Assembly (NCBI GenBank): GCA_964538915.1
Contig: CAZIFB010000016.1
Location: 1-64,000 of the forward strand
DNA: 64,000 nt
Reading direction: 5' to 3'
DNA from: JAEUHQ01 sp964538915
GTDB taxonomy: Bacteria; Planctomycetota; UBA1135; UBA2386
Shown here: one piece after another, positions 1 through 9,600 of the stretch
Position numbering within the stretch: the first letter of the stretch is position 1
Layout: every line of letters begins with the position of its first letter
Made by a program: the position numbers and the translations under genes
Notes under the pieces: model-generated
What the model saw: the letters and a program-made list of their open reading frames with translations, nothing else
The model's database searches: none
What the model was told of the DNA's origin: nothing

Positions 1-918
1 AAGAAGCACGTCGAGGTGCGCATCGGCAACGTCGAGTGGCCGGCCTACCTCGACATCCTGACGCAGACCGGGACCGCGTGGCGCGTCGTGCCGTTCACCA
101 AGGAGAACGGCTTCCATCCGCCCAACGCGGCCTACTTCGATCGCACCGGCCTGAACGCGAAGACGCACCTGCTGCCGGTGATCTCCAATCCGGGCAACCC
201 GACCGGCCACACGCGCGCCGGCAGGGAGCTCGAGGAACTGATCGCGCTGGCCGAGCAGCCGAAGAACGGCATCCTGCTCGACGAGGCCTACGAGATGTTC
301 CACGAGTCCAAGGGCGTGAGCGGCATCCGCTACGTGAAGGACCTGGACAACAGCAACGTGTTCCTCGCCGGCGCCTGCACCAAAGGACTGCAGTGCCCGG
401 GCATCCGCATCGGCTGGATCGTCGCCAGCCGGAAGAACATCGAGACCATGTCGAACTACTCGAGCTTCGGCATGGGCGGCGTCAGCCATCCGTCGCAGCT
501 GTACGCCGTCGAGCTGCTCGCCGAGAAGCGCGTCGCCCAGGCGCGCGAAGCCGTGGCCAGGCACTACGGCATGCAGCGCGAGCGCTACGGCCGGGCCTTC
601 GCGGCGATGGGGCTGAGGGTCCACACCGGCGACGGCGGCTTCTACCACTGGCTCGAGCTGCCTGCGGGGCTCGACGCCGACGAACTGAATCGCCGGCTGT
701 TCCGGCACGGTGCGGCGATCCTGAAGGGCTTCGACTGCGACATGGCGCGGCCGCACAAGAAGGATCCGGCCTACCGCTCTCCGTACGCGTCGTTCTTCCG
801 CTTCTCGTTCGGGCCGCTGCTGCCGGAGACGTTCGAGTCCGACGTCGCGATCCTGCGGCAGGTGCTCGACGAGTATCGGGCCGATGTCGGCAAAGCGGCT
901 GTCGGCGCGAACGGCTGA
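1..918 (+). CDS. Class I/II PLP aminotransferase, 5'-truncated by the window edge
   Basis: The reading frame is open from the first base, so the N-terminus lies outside the window and about 305 residues are visible. The ISNPGNPTG motif and a downstream ILLDEAYE segment match the PLP-pocket Asn and Asp regions of fold-type I aminotransferases. Lys128 of the visible part, in a TKGLQCPGIRIGW context, sits where the Schiff-base lysine precedes the conserved Pro-Gly-x-Arg-x-Gly. The C-terminal half contains GFYHWLELP and ends in FRFSFGPLL, where the substrate-carboxylate-binding Arg normally lies. Such enzymes move an amino group between an amino acid and a 2-oxo acid in the cytoplasm. The substrate cannot be assigned from sequence alone. 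The next gene has its own promoter-like signal, so no operon link is evident. Confidence 0.85.
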   Translation, partial: KKHVEVRIGNVEWPAYLDILTQTGTAWRVVPFTKENGFHPPNAAYFDRTGLNAKTHLLPVISNPGNPTGHTRAGRELEELIALAEQPKNGILLDEAYEMFHESKGVSGIRYVKDLDNSNVFLAGACTKGLQCPGIRIGWIVASRKNIETMSNYSSFGMGGVSHPSQLYAVELLAEKRVAQAREAVARHYGMQRERYGRAFAAMGLRVHTGDGGFYHWLELPAGLDADELNRRLFRHGAAILKGFDCDMARPHKKDPAYRSPYASFFRFSFGPLLPETFESDVAILRQVLDEYRADVGKAAVGANG

Positions 919-1050
919 CCGAGCCCTTGGCCAGTGGACGCGTCGTCGTCCCGCCGGCGCGCGCTGCGTCGTGGTGCGTACTTCGGGGGTGGGCCGACCT
1001 GCCCGCGTTCGCTACGTCCTGAGCCCCCGCGAGGCCGCGAATCCGCCGGC

Positions 1051-1084
1051 TAGGTTCCGGGCTCCTGCCAGGAGGAGCGAGCCC
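1051..1084 (+). promoter_or_regulatory. -10-like box and strong ribosome binding site before the secreted repeat gene
   Basis: TAGGTT at 1051-1056 resembles a -10 box, and AGGAGG at 1070-1075 is a full Shine-Dalgarno site 9 nt before the ATG at 1085. The RBS decides this start over upstream in-frame codons. No convincing -35 box is visible. Confidence 0.5.
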
Positions 1085-2677
1085 ATGCAAACGACCTTCT
1101 TCGCGTCCCTTCCCCGCCTCTTTCCGGTTGCCGCCGGCCTTGTCGCCTCGTGCTGCGTGGCGGTGGCACAGGCCACCGTCGAGTGGACCGCGCCCGATGG
1201 TGGCGTGATGCTGGCGGTGGACTCGGCCGACAACGTCTACACCGTCCGGTCCAACTACAACCTCGGCGACGAGATCGACCTGCTCAAGCACGACGCGCAG
1301 GGCAACCTGGTCTGGATCACGAGCCACGACCAGACGGATGCGACCAAGTGGGAAGCCGCGACGTGGGTCGCAACGGACTCGCAGGACAACGTCCTCGTCA
1401 TCGGCACGCTGAAGTCCGGTTACTCCAATCCGGTCGACGCCGCGAGCATCGCGATGAAGTTCGCGCCGAGCGGGCAACTGCTCTGGCGGCGTGTGTACGA
1501 GTCGGGGTTCGACGGTTCCTACACGGTGCGCGGCCTCGTCGACGAACAGGACAACGTCTACGTGATCGGCGTGGGCAGCGGTCCGCCGGGGTTCGTCACC
1601 AAGGTCAAGAAGTTCGATTCCGCGGGAGCCACCGTGTGGACGTACTACGACGCTGCCGGCATCGGCGCTCCTCTGCGCGCCAAGCTCGCGCCGGATGGCG
1701 ACATCCTGATCGTCGGTCGCGGGATCACCGGGAGCCTCAACGGGTACCAGCGCATCGATCGGGACGGCAACGTGGTGTGGAGTGTGGTCGGCATCCCGAG
1801 CCTCACGACCGGTGACGCGGCGGGTGACGTGTTCGGCAACACCTACCACGTCGACGGCGAGTACGCCGCGAACGGTGGCAGCCTGGTGACCAAGCGGGGG
1901 CCCACCGGCGCCGTGCTGTGGCAGAACGTCTATCCGTCGGTCGGCAGGCTGATCGAGATCGGCAACGACGATCGCCCGGTGATCTGCGGCTATGTGAACG
2001 CGGGCGGCGGCGGCAGCGCGTTCTTCAAGCTGCAAACCGACGGTCAGTTGGCCTGGGCCAACCTCGATGCCGACGGTCCGTCGAACCTGCTGTTGCAGGC
2101 ACAGCTCCTGCTGGACGCGTCGAACGACGCCTATCTCGCGGCGAGTACGCTGTTCGACATGGCCGTGTGCAAGGTGCGCGCGGACGGCGCCTCCGCGTGG
2201 ACGGCCTTGCTCCCCGGCAGCTACGCGTACGGCATCGCCCTCGGCCGCGCGACGACCGGACTCTGCGTGGTCGGGGGCCGGCTCACGCGACTGCGCATGG
2301 CGGAGGAAGGCCGCTGGACCGACCGCGGCCAGGCGCTCGCGGGCTCGGCCGGCACACCGAGACTCGCTGCAGAGGGTCCCTTCGTCGCGGGGCCGGGGAT
2401 CGTGATGCACGTCGAACGCGCGATGCCGGTGACGGTCGGAATCTGGGTCGCGGGGGGCGGTGAAGTCATGGTGCCCGTGCTCGGCGGTGTGCTCGTGCCG
2501 AACCCCGACGTCCTGCTCGCCTTCGTCACGGACGCGCACGGGCGATCCACGTTCGAGCCGGTGATGCCGGCGCCGGTGCCTGTCGGCGCCATTCTCGCGT
2601 TGCAGGCGTGGTTGCTGGACCCGGCGGGTCCTGCCGGCTTCGCCGCCTCGAACGGGACGGCCACCGTCGCGCAGTGA
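1085..2677 (+). CDS. Secreted propeller-like repeat protein (delta-60/SBBP type)
   Basis: A 530-residue protein with a signal peptide at about residues 1-29, ending in a VAVAQA-like cleavage region. The mature part consists of repeats such as DSADNVY, DSQDNVLVIG, DEQDNVYVIG and APDGDILIVG. This is the pattern of SBBP/delta-60 repeats, which fold as beta-propeller blades. The last ~100 residues depart from the repeats and end with a strand pattern GAILALQAWLLDPAG followed by a Ser-Asn pair. The same end occurs in several other secreted proteins here (see findings). No catalytic motif is seen. It is probably exported to the cell surface or medium, with unknown function. The start is fixed by the AGGAGG site. 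Confidence 0.75.
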   Translation: MQTTFFASLPRLFPVAAGLVASCCVAVAQATVEWTAPDGGVMLAVDSADNVYTVRSNYNLGDEIDLLKHDAQGNLVWITSHDQTDATKWEAATWVATDSQDNVLVIGTLKSGYSNPVDAASIAMKFAPSGQLLWRRVYESGFDGSYTVRGLVDEQDNVYVIGVGSGPPGFVTKVKKFDSAGATVWTYYDAAGIGAPLRAKLAPDGDILIVGRGITGSLNGYQRIDRDGNVVWSVVGIPSLTTGDAAGDVFGNTYHVDGEYAANGGSLVTKRGPTGAVLWQNVYPSVGRLIEIGNDDRPVICGYVNAGGGGSAFFKLQTDGQLAWANLDADGPSNLLLQAQLLLDASNDAYLAASTLFDMAVCKVRADGASAWTALLPGSYAYGIALGRATTGLCVVGGRLTRLRMAEEGRWTDRGQALAGSAGTPRLAAEGPFVAGPGIVMHVERAMPVTVGIWVAGGGEVMVPVLGGVLVPNPDVLLAFVTDAHGRSTFEPVMPAPVPVGAILALQAWLLDPAGPAGFAASNGTATVAQ

Positions 2678-2713
2678 ACCCGATCCCGCCGCGCGCGGCT
2701 CTGTCGTCGGCGC

Positions 2714-2719
2714 TATCCT
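2714..2719 (+). promoter_or_regulatory. Putative -10 box of the kinase gene (near-leaderless)
   Basis: TATCCT ends 9 nt before the ATG at 2729, so transcription would begin about 3 nt upstream of the start codon. No Shine-Dalgarno site or -35 box is seen. Confidence 0.4.
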
Positions 2720-2728
2720 CCGCCGCGC

Positions 2729-5233
2729 ATGGTGGAGACCGCGACACAGGCGGCCGGTGACGGGCCCGATCCACACGGCGACGTCGACCTGCCGGTGCGC
2801 ATCGGGCCGTTCCGCATCCTCGAGCGCATCGGTGCCGGCGGCATGGGCGTGGTGTTCCTCGCCGAACGCCGCGAGCCGATCGAGCAGCGCGTCGCGCTGA
2901 AGGTCATCCGCACCGACCGTCTCGAGCGCACGTACCGCGCGCGCTTCGCGATGGAGCAGGCGGCGCTCGCGCGCATGGACCACCCCAACATCGCGCGCCT
3001 GCTCGACGCGGGCCTCGACGAAGGGCAGTCGTGGTTCGCGATGGAGTTCGTGCCCGGCACGCCGCTGTCGGACTACTGCCGAGAACACCGGCTGTCGATC
3101 GGGGCGCGCCTGCGGTTGTTCGCGCAGGTGTGCGACGGTGTGCAGCACGCCCACATGAAGGGCATCCTGCATCGCGACCTGAAACCCGCCAACGTGCTCG
3201 TTCGCGAGATCGACGGCCGGCCGGTCGCGAAGATCATCGACTTCGGCCTCGCGCAGCCGACGGATCCCTTGCAGATCCGTGCGACGTTGCACGAGTCGAT
3301 GCGCCAGATCGTCGGGACGTTCGCCTACATGAGTCCGGAACAGGCGGAGCGCACGGAGGGCGACCTCGACACCCGCACGGACGTGTACTCGCTCGGGGTC
3401 GTGCTGTACGAGCTGCTGACCGGCGTCGTGCCCCTCGATGTCGACGAGGCGCAGCGGCGCGGCCTCGCGTGGATCGGCGACTTCCTGCGCGAACACGAAC
3501 CGAAGAAGCCGAGCACTCGGCTCTCGACGATGGGGGAGCGATTGACGAGCGCGGCTGCCGAACGGGGAACGTCACCGCACCGCTTGCGGGCCAGCGTTCA
3601 CGGCGACCTGGACTGGGTCACGATGAAGGCGCTCGAGCGCGACCGGCAGCGCCGCTACCCGACGGTCCGAGAACTCGGGCGCGACATCGAGCGCTACCTG
3701 CGCCATCAGCCGGTCGAGGCCGGGCCGCCCGGCGGGTGGTACCGTGCGAAGAAGTGGCTGCGGCGCCACGTGCGGGGTGTGGCGGTGGTGGGGCTGGTGG
3801 TTGCTACGGGAGCCTCGTTCGTTCTTCGCGACGCCGTACTGAAGCATCGACAAGTCGTGGCCGAGGCGCGGCGCACGACGCTGGCGAGGGCGGCACTCGC
3901 GTCTCAGTTCCTGGATCGGGCGGATACGGACCTCTGGCCCGTCGTGCCCGCGACGGTGCCGAGGATCGAGGCCTGGCTGTCAGCCGCGACGGAACTCGTC
4001 GGACACCGTGCGGAACTCACCGAGATGCGAACGGACTTGGCAGCGACCTCCGCAGCGGGCTCCGGGTCCGATCGAGTCGATGTCGCCTGGCAGGCGGCGA
4101 TGCTCGACAAGGGGCTTGCCGATTTCGAGGAACTCGAACGGCGCATCCCGCTCGTCCGCGCGCGCTCGGTGAGGGCCGCGGCCTTGCAGGCGCGCACGAC
4201 CACGGTCGACGCGAAACTCTGGGCGGACGCGATTCGCGACGTAGCGAGCGACGCTCGTCTTGCCGGCTTCTCGCTGCGGCCGATGTGCGGTCTCGTGCCC
4301 CTTGGCAGAAACCCCGTCACCGGACTGCAGGAGTTCTACCTCTTGGATGGCGGGGTGACGGACGCGCTGCCGGTTCGCGGAGCGGATGGCGCGTATGACG
4401 TGCGCCCGGAGACTGGATTGATCCTGGTGCTCGTCCCTGGAGGGGACATCGATGTCCCATGCGCCTCCGACGGAGCCGTCGTGCGCGGTCGCCTGGATCC
4501 ATTCTTCCTGTCTCGCTACGAAATGACCCAGGCGCAATGGGTCCGAATGATGGGGGAAGGTCTGTCGGGCCCCGATGTGCTCTCCGCGACATACAACATC
4601 GCCAACGAACCGGATGGCCTTCAGCGATCCGCCGGCGGGCCCGGCGAGCAAGCACGTTCGGAAACGACATCGGATTGGACCCCCGTGACCTGGATCCATC
4701 CGCTGCAGCAGATCACGTGGCTCGAAGCGACCCTGCGTCTCCCGCGCTGGCAGCTCGCGCTGCCCACGTCGGCGCAGTGGTTGCGTGCGGCGAGCGCGAG
4801 CACCGACGCAACGGTCCACTTCGACTGGATCAGCCACGACTCCGGCTCGCAGATCAACTTCAGGGACGCCGCCTGCACGGCTCACGGCGAGGGACAAGGC
4901 ATTCCGGCAGGGAGCCCGTCTCCCACATGGGACGGGTTCGTCTTCACGTCTCCGGTCGGCGCCCTTGCCCCGAACCCGTTCGGGTTCCACGACATCTTCG
5001 GCAACGTCGCGGAACTCTGTCGCGACGGCTACCGCGAGGCGCCTTGCGCCTTGGTGGGGCCTGAACTCGCCACGTGGGATGCGCGGGTCACGAAGCGCGC
5101 CGTGCACTGCGGTGGCTCGTGGGCGAATCCGTGGCCGCTGAAGCGTCCGTGGCGCGGGAGCCAGGTCGCGGTCGGCAACACGCTCGAGTGGATGGGTGTG
5201 CGACCGCTCTTCGTTCCCGATCGGGCGCGATAG
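2729..5233 (+). CDS. Membrane Ser/Thr protein kinase with C-terminal FGE-sulfatase-like domain
   Basis: An 834-residue Hanks-type kinase. The glycine loop IGAGGMGVVF is at 34-43, the ATP-binding Lys at 58, HRDLKPAN at 148-155 with catalytic Asp150, and DFG at 171-173. An SPEQ motif in the activation segment is typical of bacterial PknB relatives. A single transmembrane helix (about 348-366) follows the kinase, placing the C-terminal half outside the cytoplasm. After a ~190-residue linker, residues ~555-830 resemble a formylglycine-generating-enzyme/SUMF1 fold: RYEMTQAQW, LPTSAQWLRAA, FGNVAELC and HCGGSW. The segment after GGSW lacks the two active-site cysteines of true FGE, so this domain is more likely a ligand-binding sensor than an oxidase. 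The predicted role is transmembrane signalling by Ser/Thr phosphorylation; ligand and targets are unknown. Confidence 0.85.
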   Translation: MVETATQAAGDGPDPHGDVDLPVRIGPFRILERIGAGGMGVVFLAERREPIEQRVALKVIRTDRLERTYRARFAMEQAALARMDHPNIARLLDAGLDEGQSWFAMEFVPGTPLSDYCREHRLSIGARLRLFAQVCDGVQHAHMKGILHRDLKPANVLVREIDGRPVAKIIDFGLAQPTDPLQIRATLHESMRQIVGTFAYMSPEQAERTEGDLDTRTDVYSLGVVLYELLTGVVPLDVDEAQRRGLAWIGDFLREHEPKKPSTRLSTMGERLTSAAAERGTSPHRLRASVHGDLDWVTMKALERDRQRRYPTVRELGRDIERYLRHQPVEAGPPGGWYRAKKWLRRHVRGVAVVGLVVATGASFVLRDAVLKHRQVVAEARRTTLARAALASQFLDRADTDLWPVVPATVPRIEAWLSAATELVGHRAELTEMRTDLAATSAAGSGSDRVDVAWQAAMLDKGLADFEELERRIPLVRARSVRAAALQARTTTVDAKLWADAIRDVASDARLAGFSLRPMCGLVPLGRNPVTGLQEFYLLDGGVTDALPVRGADGAYDVRPETGLILVLVPGGDIDVPCASDGAVVRGRLDPFFLSRYEMTQAQWVRMMGEGLSGPDVLSATYNIANEPDGLQRSAGGPGEQARSETTSDWTPVTWIHPLQQITWLEATLRLPRWQLALPTSAQWLRAASASTDATVHFDWISHDSGSQINFRDAACTAHGEGQGIPAGSPSPTWDGFVFTSPVGALAPNPFGFHDIFGNVAELCRDGYREAPCALVGPELATWDARVTKRAVHCGGSWANPWPLKRPWRGSQVAVGNTLEWMGVRPLFVPDRAR

Positions 5234-5235
5234 AC

Positions 5236-5253
5236 GGACCGCTCAATCGGTCC
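5236..5253. terminator. Inverted repeat between convergent genes
   Basis: GGACCG (5236-5241) and CGGTCC (5248-5253) form a perfect 6-bp stem. The 6-nt loop contains the stop codon of the minus-strand gene, and the plus-strand stop lies 2 nt before the left arm. There is no T tract. A bidirectional termination role is inference from position. Confidence 0.4.
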
Positions 5254-6496
5254 ACCAGTGGAACAGCTCCGCGTGGTTGGACCCGCGCCAAGCCCTCGCA
5301 CTGCACAGGGATTCGCCGCGGAAAGGCCAGAGCGACTGGATCACTGCGGTTGGGTGGAGCTCGCGGTCCGCTTGGGTCGGGTTCGGTGAGGCCGAGGCGT
5401 CGTCGAAGGTGAGGTTCCAGCAGGTGTGATCGCCCGTGACGAAGCCGAGGCTTCTGCCGAGTGGGATCAGGCTGCGCGGGCGATCGCTCGCCCCGCTCAC
5501 ATTCGCGTCCACGGGTTCGAGTCGACCGCTGCGGATCTCCCACGCGACGACCCTCCCTCCGGCAGTACCGAGCACCCAGTCGTGCGCCTGCCAAGCTGCC
5601 ACGCCGTGGATTGCTTCGAGGGAACGATCCTCAGTGAGCGCCCGAACTTCGCCACGCTCGATGGCAAGGGGCGCCAAGCGACCCTGGTACTGTCCAGACA
5701 GGAGAAACCGAGTGTCGGTGTCGGCCACGAGGTTGCGCGGGTTCGTGACCTCCCGCACTGGGGTGATCTCGCCCCCTGCCGGCCAGATCCACAACTCGGT
5801 TGCGCCCGAAGTGGACTCCGTGAGCAACACGGCCGCTTGGTCGACGATCAACGAGAGCTCGCACGCGAGCAGTCTGCGCGCCGGGATGAGGGTCCGTGAG
5901 ACGGCTGCGTATCGGTTGGTCTGCAGATCGATGGAGTAGAGCTGCAATTGGTCGGCGGCCGGTGATCCCACCAGCAGCGCAAAGGTGTCGTTGGCACGCA
6001 CGGCAACGAGAGACTGAGGCGGAGTGGTCGATGGCGTGACCGGAGTGCGGCTGCCGCCCCAGCGATGCAAGTCCCCCGCGATCACGAACAACAGCTGCTC
6101 TGACGCGCCTGGCACGACTGCGATCGAGGTCGCCCGCGCTTCGAGCGGATCGCCGATCGGCGCGATCGTCCCGGCGTCCGGCGAATACGAGAACAGGCGG
6201 GGTGGTGTCCCGCTCGCATGCGCGTCGAGTGCACAGAAGTATGCGTTCTCCGAGCCGGCGGCGAAGGCATCTGGCTCGATCACCTGGGTGACGTTGGAGA
6301 CGTTCGTCGGCTTGTGCGAGTGAAACGTGCTGAGCCAGATCTTCACGGCCGTCGCCGCGGCGGCGATGGCCAGACCCAGCGGCAAGACGCCGAAGCCGAA
6401 CGTCAACAGCCCGTTCGCCGCGTTCCTGCGGGCGCTGACCCAGGCGACGACGAGGAACACCGCGAGAGCCGCAAGAACGAGAACCCGATAGTCCAT
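5243..6496 (-). CDS. Membrane-anchored propeller-like protein of unknown function
   Basis: A 417-residue protein with two N-terminal hydrophobic segments (about residues 4-22 and 30-56). The remainder reads as repeated short beta segments, for example SIAVVPGASEQLLFVIAGD and WELGTAGG-like turns, suggesting a WD40/TolB-like propeller. No enzyme motif is recognised. A GGAGAG ribosome site lies 3 nt before the ATG, closer than usual, and a TAGCGT -10-like hexamer lies upstream. It is convergent with the kinase gene, the two stops being 10 bp apart. The extracytoplasmic part may bind protein or sugar, but this is only inference. The protein appears intact. Confidence 0.6.
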   Translation of the reverse strand: MDYRVLVLAALAVFLVVAWVSARRNAANGLLTFGFGVLPLGLAIAAAATAVKIWLSTFHSHKPTNVSNVTQVIEPDAFAAGSENAYFCALDAHASGTPPRLFSYSPDAGTIAPIGDPLEARATSIAVVPGASEQLLFVIAGDLHRWGGSRTPVTPSTTPPQSLVAVRANDTFALLVGSPAADQLQLYSIDLQTNRYAAVSRTLIPARRLLACELSLIVDQAAVLLTESTSGATELWIWPAGGEITPVREVTNPRNLVADTDTRFLLSGQYQGRLAPLAIERGEVRALTEDRSLEAIHGVAAWQAHDWVLGTAGGRVVAWEIRSGRLEPVDANVSGASDRPRSLIPLGRSLGFVTGDHTCWNLTFDDASASPNPTQADRELHPTAVIQSLWPFRGESLCSARAWRGSNHAELFHWWTD

Positions 6497-6612
6497 GTGC
6501 TCTCCGAACGCGCGGTCGTGCGCGAGCCCTCACGCTATTCGGGTCGCGCCGTCTCGGCCAGAATCGCCGTCGAAACTCATGGCGAGCCGGCATGGGCGCC
6601 GAAGCGCCATGT

Positions 6613-9600
6613 TCACGACGCGCTCATCGCGGCGCGAACTCGTGTGCGAAGCCCCGTGATTGCGCCCGCGAGAGCATATTGCTCGCCCGCCCAACCCGTG
6701 ACGAACCTTCCGCCGCGCACGTCGCCGCGCAGTTCGAGGCCGCGCAGGGTGCGCAGCAACAGGCGCCAGGGCACGGGTACTCTTTCGGCCAGCAGCAGCG
6801 GATGCGAGACCACGCCGAAGCGCGCGAGCAGCGAGCGTGCGCACAGTTCGATCGCGGCGTCGCTGGCGCGGGTGTCCTTTGCCGGCAGCGGCAACAGACT
6901 CCAGCGGCCGACTGCGAACAGCGGGAACGCGCGCTGGCTCGGCGCGATCGCGAGCTGGCGCATCGTCGCGAACGAGTCGCACGTCGCGAGGCCGCTGCCG
7001 ACGAGTTCGCCGAGGCCCTCTTCGAGATGGCTCGGCAGCAGGCGGCTCTGCGTCTGCAGGTCGGTCGGAAACAGGGCTCCGCGCCGGGCGAGCAGTTCGT
7101 GCAGCGTGCGCGCGGCGGCGCCGAGTTCGTCCGGCTCCGCCCGTTCGAGCGGGAGTTCGAGCCACAACGCCAGGTCCTGCCTCGGCACGATCGAGAGGGG
7201 CAGCCGGCTCAGCGGGCCGTGCCACGGTCCCCATAGTCGCAGCCACACGAACTCGCCGGACAGTGTCGCCTGGTCGAGCCACTCGCGCCGGTAGTCGGCG
7301 ATTCGCGGCGGCAGCACGTCGTGTTCCCACGCTTCGGCGGGGAACGCGGCCGATGCGAACTGCGCGAGCGTCTCGTGCAGGCCGCGCGGCCCCGTGCGCC
7401 GGGTCGTCTCGGTCGTGCCCTGCCAGCCGGCGAGGAAGGCCGCGAAGTCCGCCTGGCTGACCGGTTGCACCGCGGAGCGCAGTCGATCGAGCATCCGGTT
7501 GCGCACGCGGGCGAGCAGTCGGCGATGTGCCCACACTTCGCGGCCGACCAGGCGGGCCCGCATCGCGGTGCCTTCGGCCTCGAGCGCGCGCAACGCTTCC
7601 TGATCCTCGAACGGCAGGTCGTCGGCGTGCACGGGGATCACTGCTTCGAGGCGGCCGCGCCAGCCTGCGAGGCGGTCGCGACCCGACTCCGCGGCGAACC
7701 AGCGGTCGCCGTCGTGCTGCGCACGGCCGTCGGCGGCGAGCGTCGCGAGCCACTCGCGCCACGAGGGCTCGACCTCGGCGTCGCGCAGCCAGCCCATCCA
7801 GCCGAGTGCTTCGTGCAGTTCCGCCGCGGAGCGCGGATCCGGCCAGCACTCCTCCTGGACCTGCTCGACCGCGGCGGGGTCGAGTTCGCTCGCCACGTCG
7901 TGGCTCGCCGCCGGGCGGCGCGCGCCGCGCTGCGCCGACGTCACCGCCTGCGTGCGGCGCTCCTCGAGCGGAGCGTCGTCGAGGAACGAGTACGGCATCG
8001 CGTGCAGGATGCTCTCCGCGAACGGCGACGGGCCGGAGTGGTCGACTTCGCGCAGAGCGATCGCGCCGCCGCGAATGCGCGCGAGGAGCGCCAGCATGCC
8101 GTCGACGTCCATCGCCTCGTGCAGGGTGTCGTGCACCGTCTGTCCGACGACCGGGTGGTCCTCGGGCACCTCGATCGGACCCGGCGGCAGCGTCTCGGGA
8201 CAGGCCTGGGCCTGGGGGAACGCGGCGGCGAGCGCATCGTCGGCGCGGAATCGCAGCAGCGGTGCCGGCACCTTGCGCCCCGAACGGAATCGCTCGACGA
8301 GCAGGGAACGCGCGACGTTCCATCGCCACCGCGCCTGGAACATCGGCGCCGGCAGCATCGCCTGGACCAGCACGTCCTTCGCCGTGTCGGGGTGCAGGTA
8401 GTTCCACACGTCGCCGAGTTCGAAGCTGTGCATCGGCCCGAGCGAGATGAGCAGTGCGTCCTCGTTGGCCGCGGCCTGCAGCTCGTAGCCGAAGCCGGTG
8501 CAGAAGCGCTTCCGCAGCGCGAGGCCGAGCGCGCGGTTGATGCGGCTGCCGAAGGGGGCGTGCAGGATCAGCTGCTGGCCGCCGGTCTCGTCGAAGAAGC
8601 GCTCGAGCACGAGCTGGTCGCGGCTCGGCATCGCACCGAGCCCCGCTGCGCCGGAGCGCAGATACTCCGCGAGCTGGTCGGCAGCCGCCGGACGCAGTCC
8701 GCATTCCCCCTGCAGCCACTCGCTCGACGTGCCGTGCACACGGACATGGGCGATGGCGGCGGAGAGTTCGTCGGAACGCGACGGACCCTCGGCGATCCAG
8801 AACGGCAGCGACGGCGGCACGCCGTGGGCGTCGGCGACGCGCAGCTGGCCGCTGCCGATGCGGCGGATCTGCCAGCTCGTGGTGCCGAGCTGGAAGACGT
8901 CGCCGACCGACGACTCGATCGCGAAGTCCTCGTGCACCGTGCCGACCGGCGTGTCGTCGTGGTCGAGTACGACCTGCCAGTCGGCCACGTCGGGAATCGC
9001 GCCGCCGCAGGTCACGGCGGTGAGGCGCGCGCGGCGCGTGGCGCGCACCGTGCGATGGATCGAGTCGCGGTGCAGCAGCGCAGCGCGGCCGCCGGCGTGC
9101 ATCGCCAGCACCGCGTCGAAGCGGTCGCGGGACAGTTCGCGGAACGGGAACGCACGGCGCGCGGCGGCGAACAGCTCGTCCTCGACGAACGTGTCGTCAC
9201 AGCACGCGGCGACGACCTGCTGCGCGAGGATGTCGAGCGGGTGTCGCGGCTGCGTCGTGCGGTCGAGGTCGCCGTGGCGCACCGCGAACAGGAGTCCAGC
9301 GCTCGCGAGCAGTTCGTCGCGCGTCAGTGGGAAGAGGCGCCCCTTCGGCAGGCGTCCGATGCCGTGGCCGGCGCGGCCGATGCGCTGCAGGAGCGCAGCG
9401 ATCGACGGTGTCGGGCCGATCTGCAGCACGAGGTCCACGTCGCCGATGTCGATGCCGAGTTCGAGCGAACTGGTCGCGACGAGCGCCTTCAGCTGCCCGT
9501 GCTTCAGCCGCTGTTCGGCATCGAGGCGCCGCGCCTTCGACAACGAACCGTGGTGGCTCGTCACGAGGTCCTTGCCGACGACCTCGGCGAGACGCGCGGC

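Noticed and set aside
482..3496. A ~1000-codon open frame on the minus strand opposite the secreted repeat and kinase genes
   Set aside because: Its product is arginine/histidine-rich with no domain, and the plus-strand genes have clear motifs. Long antisense frames are expected in GC-rich DNA.
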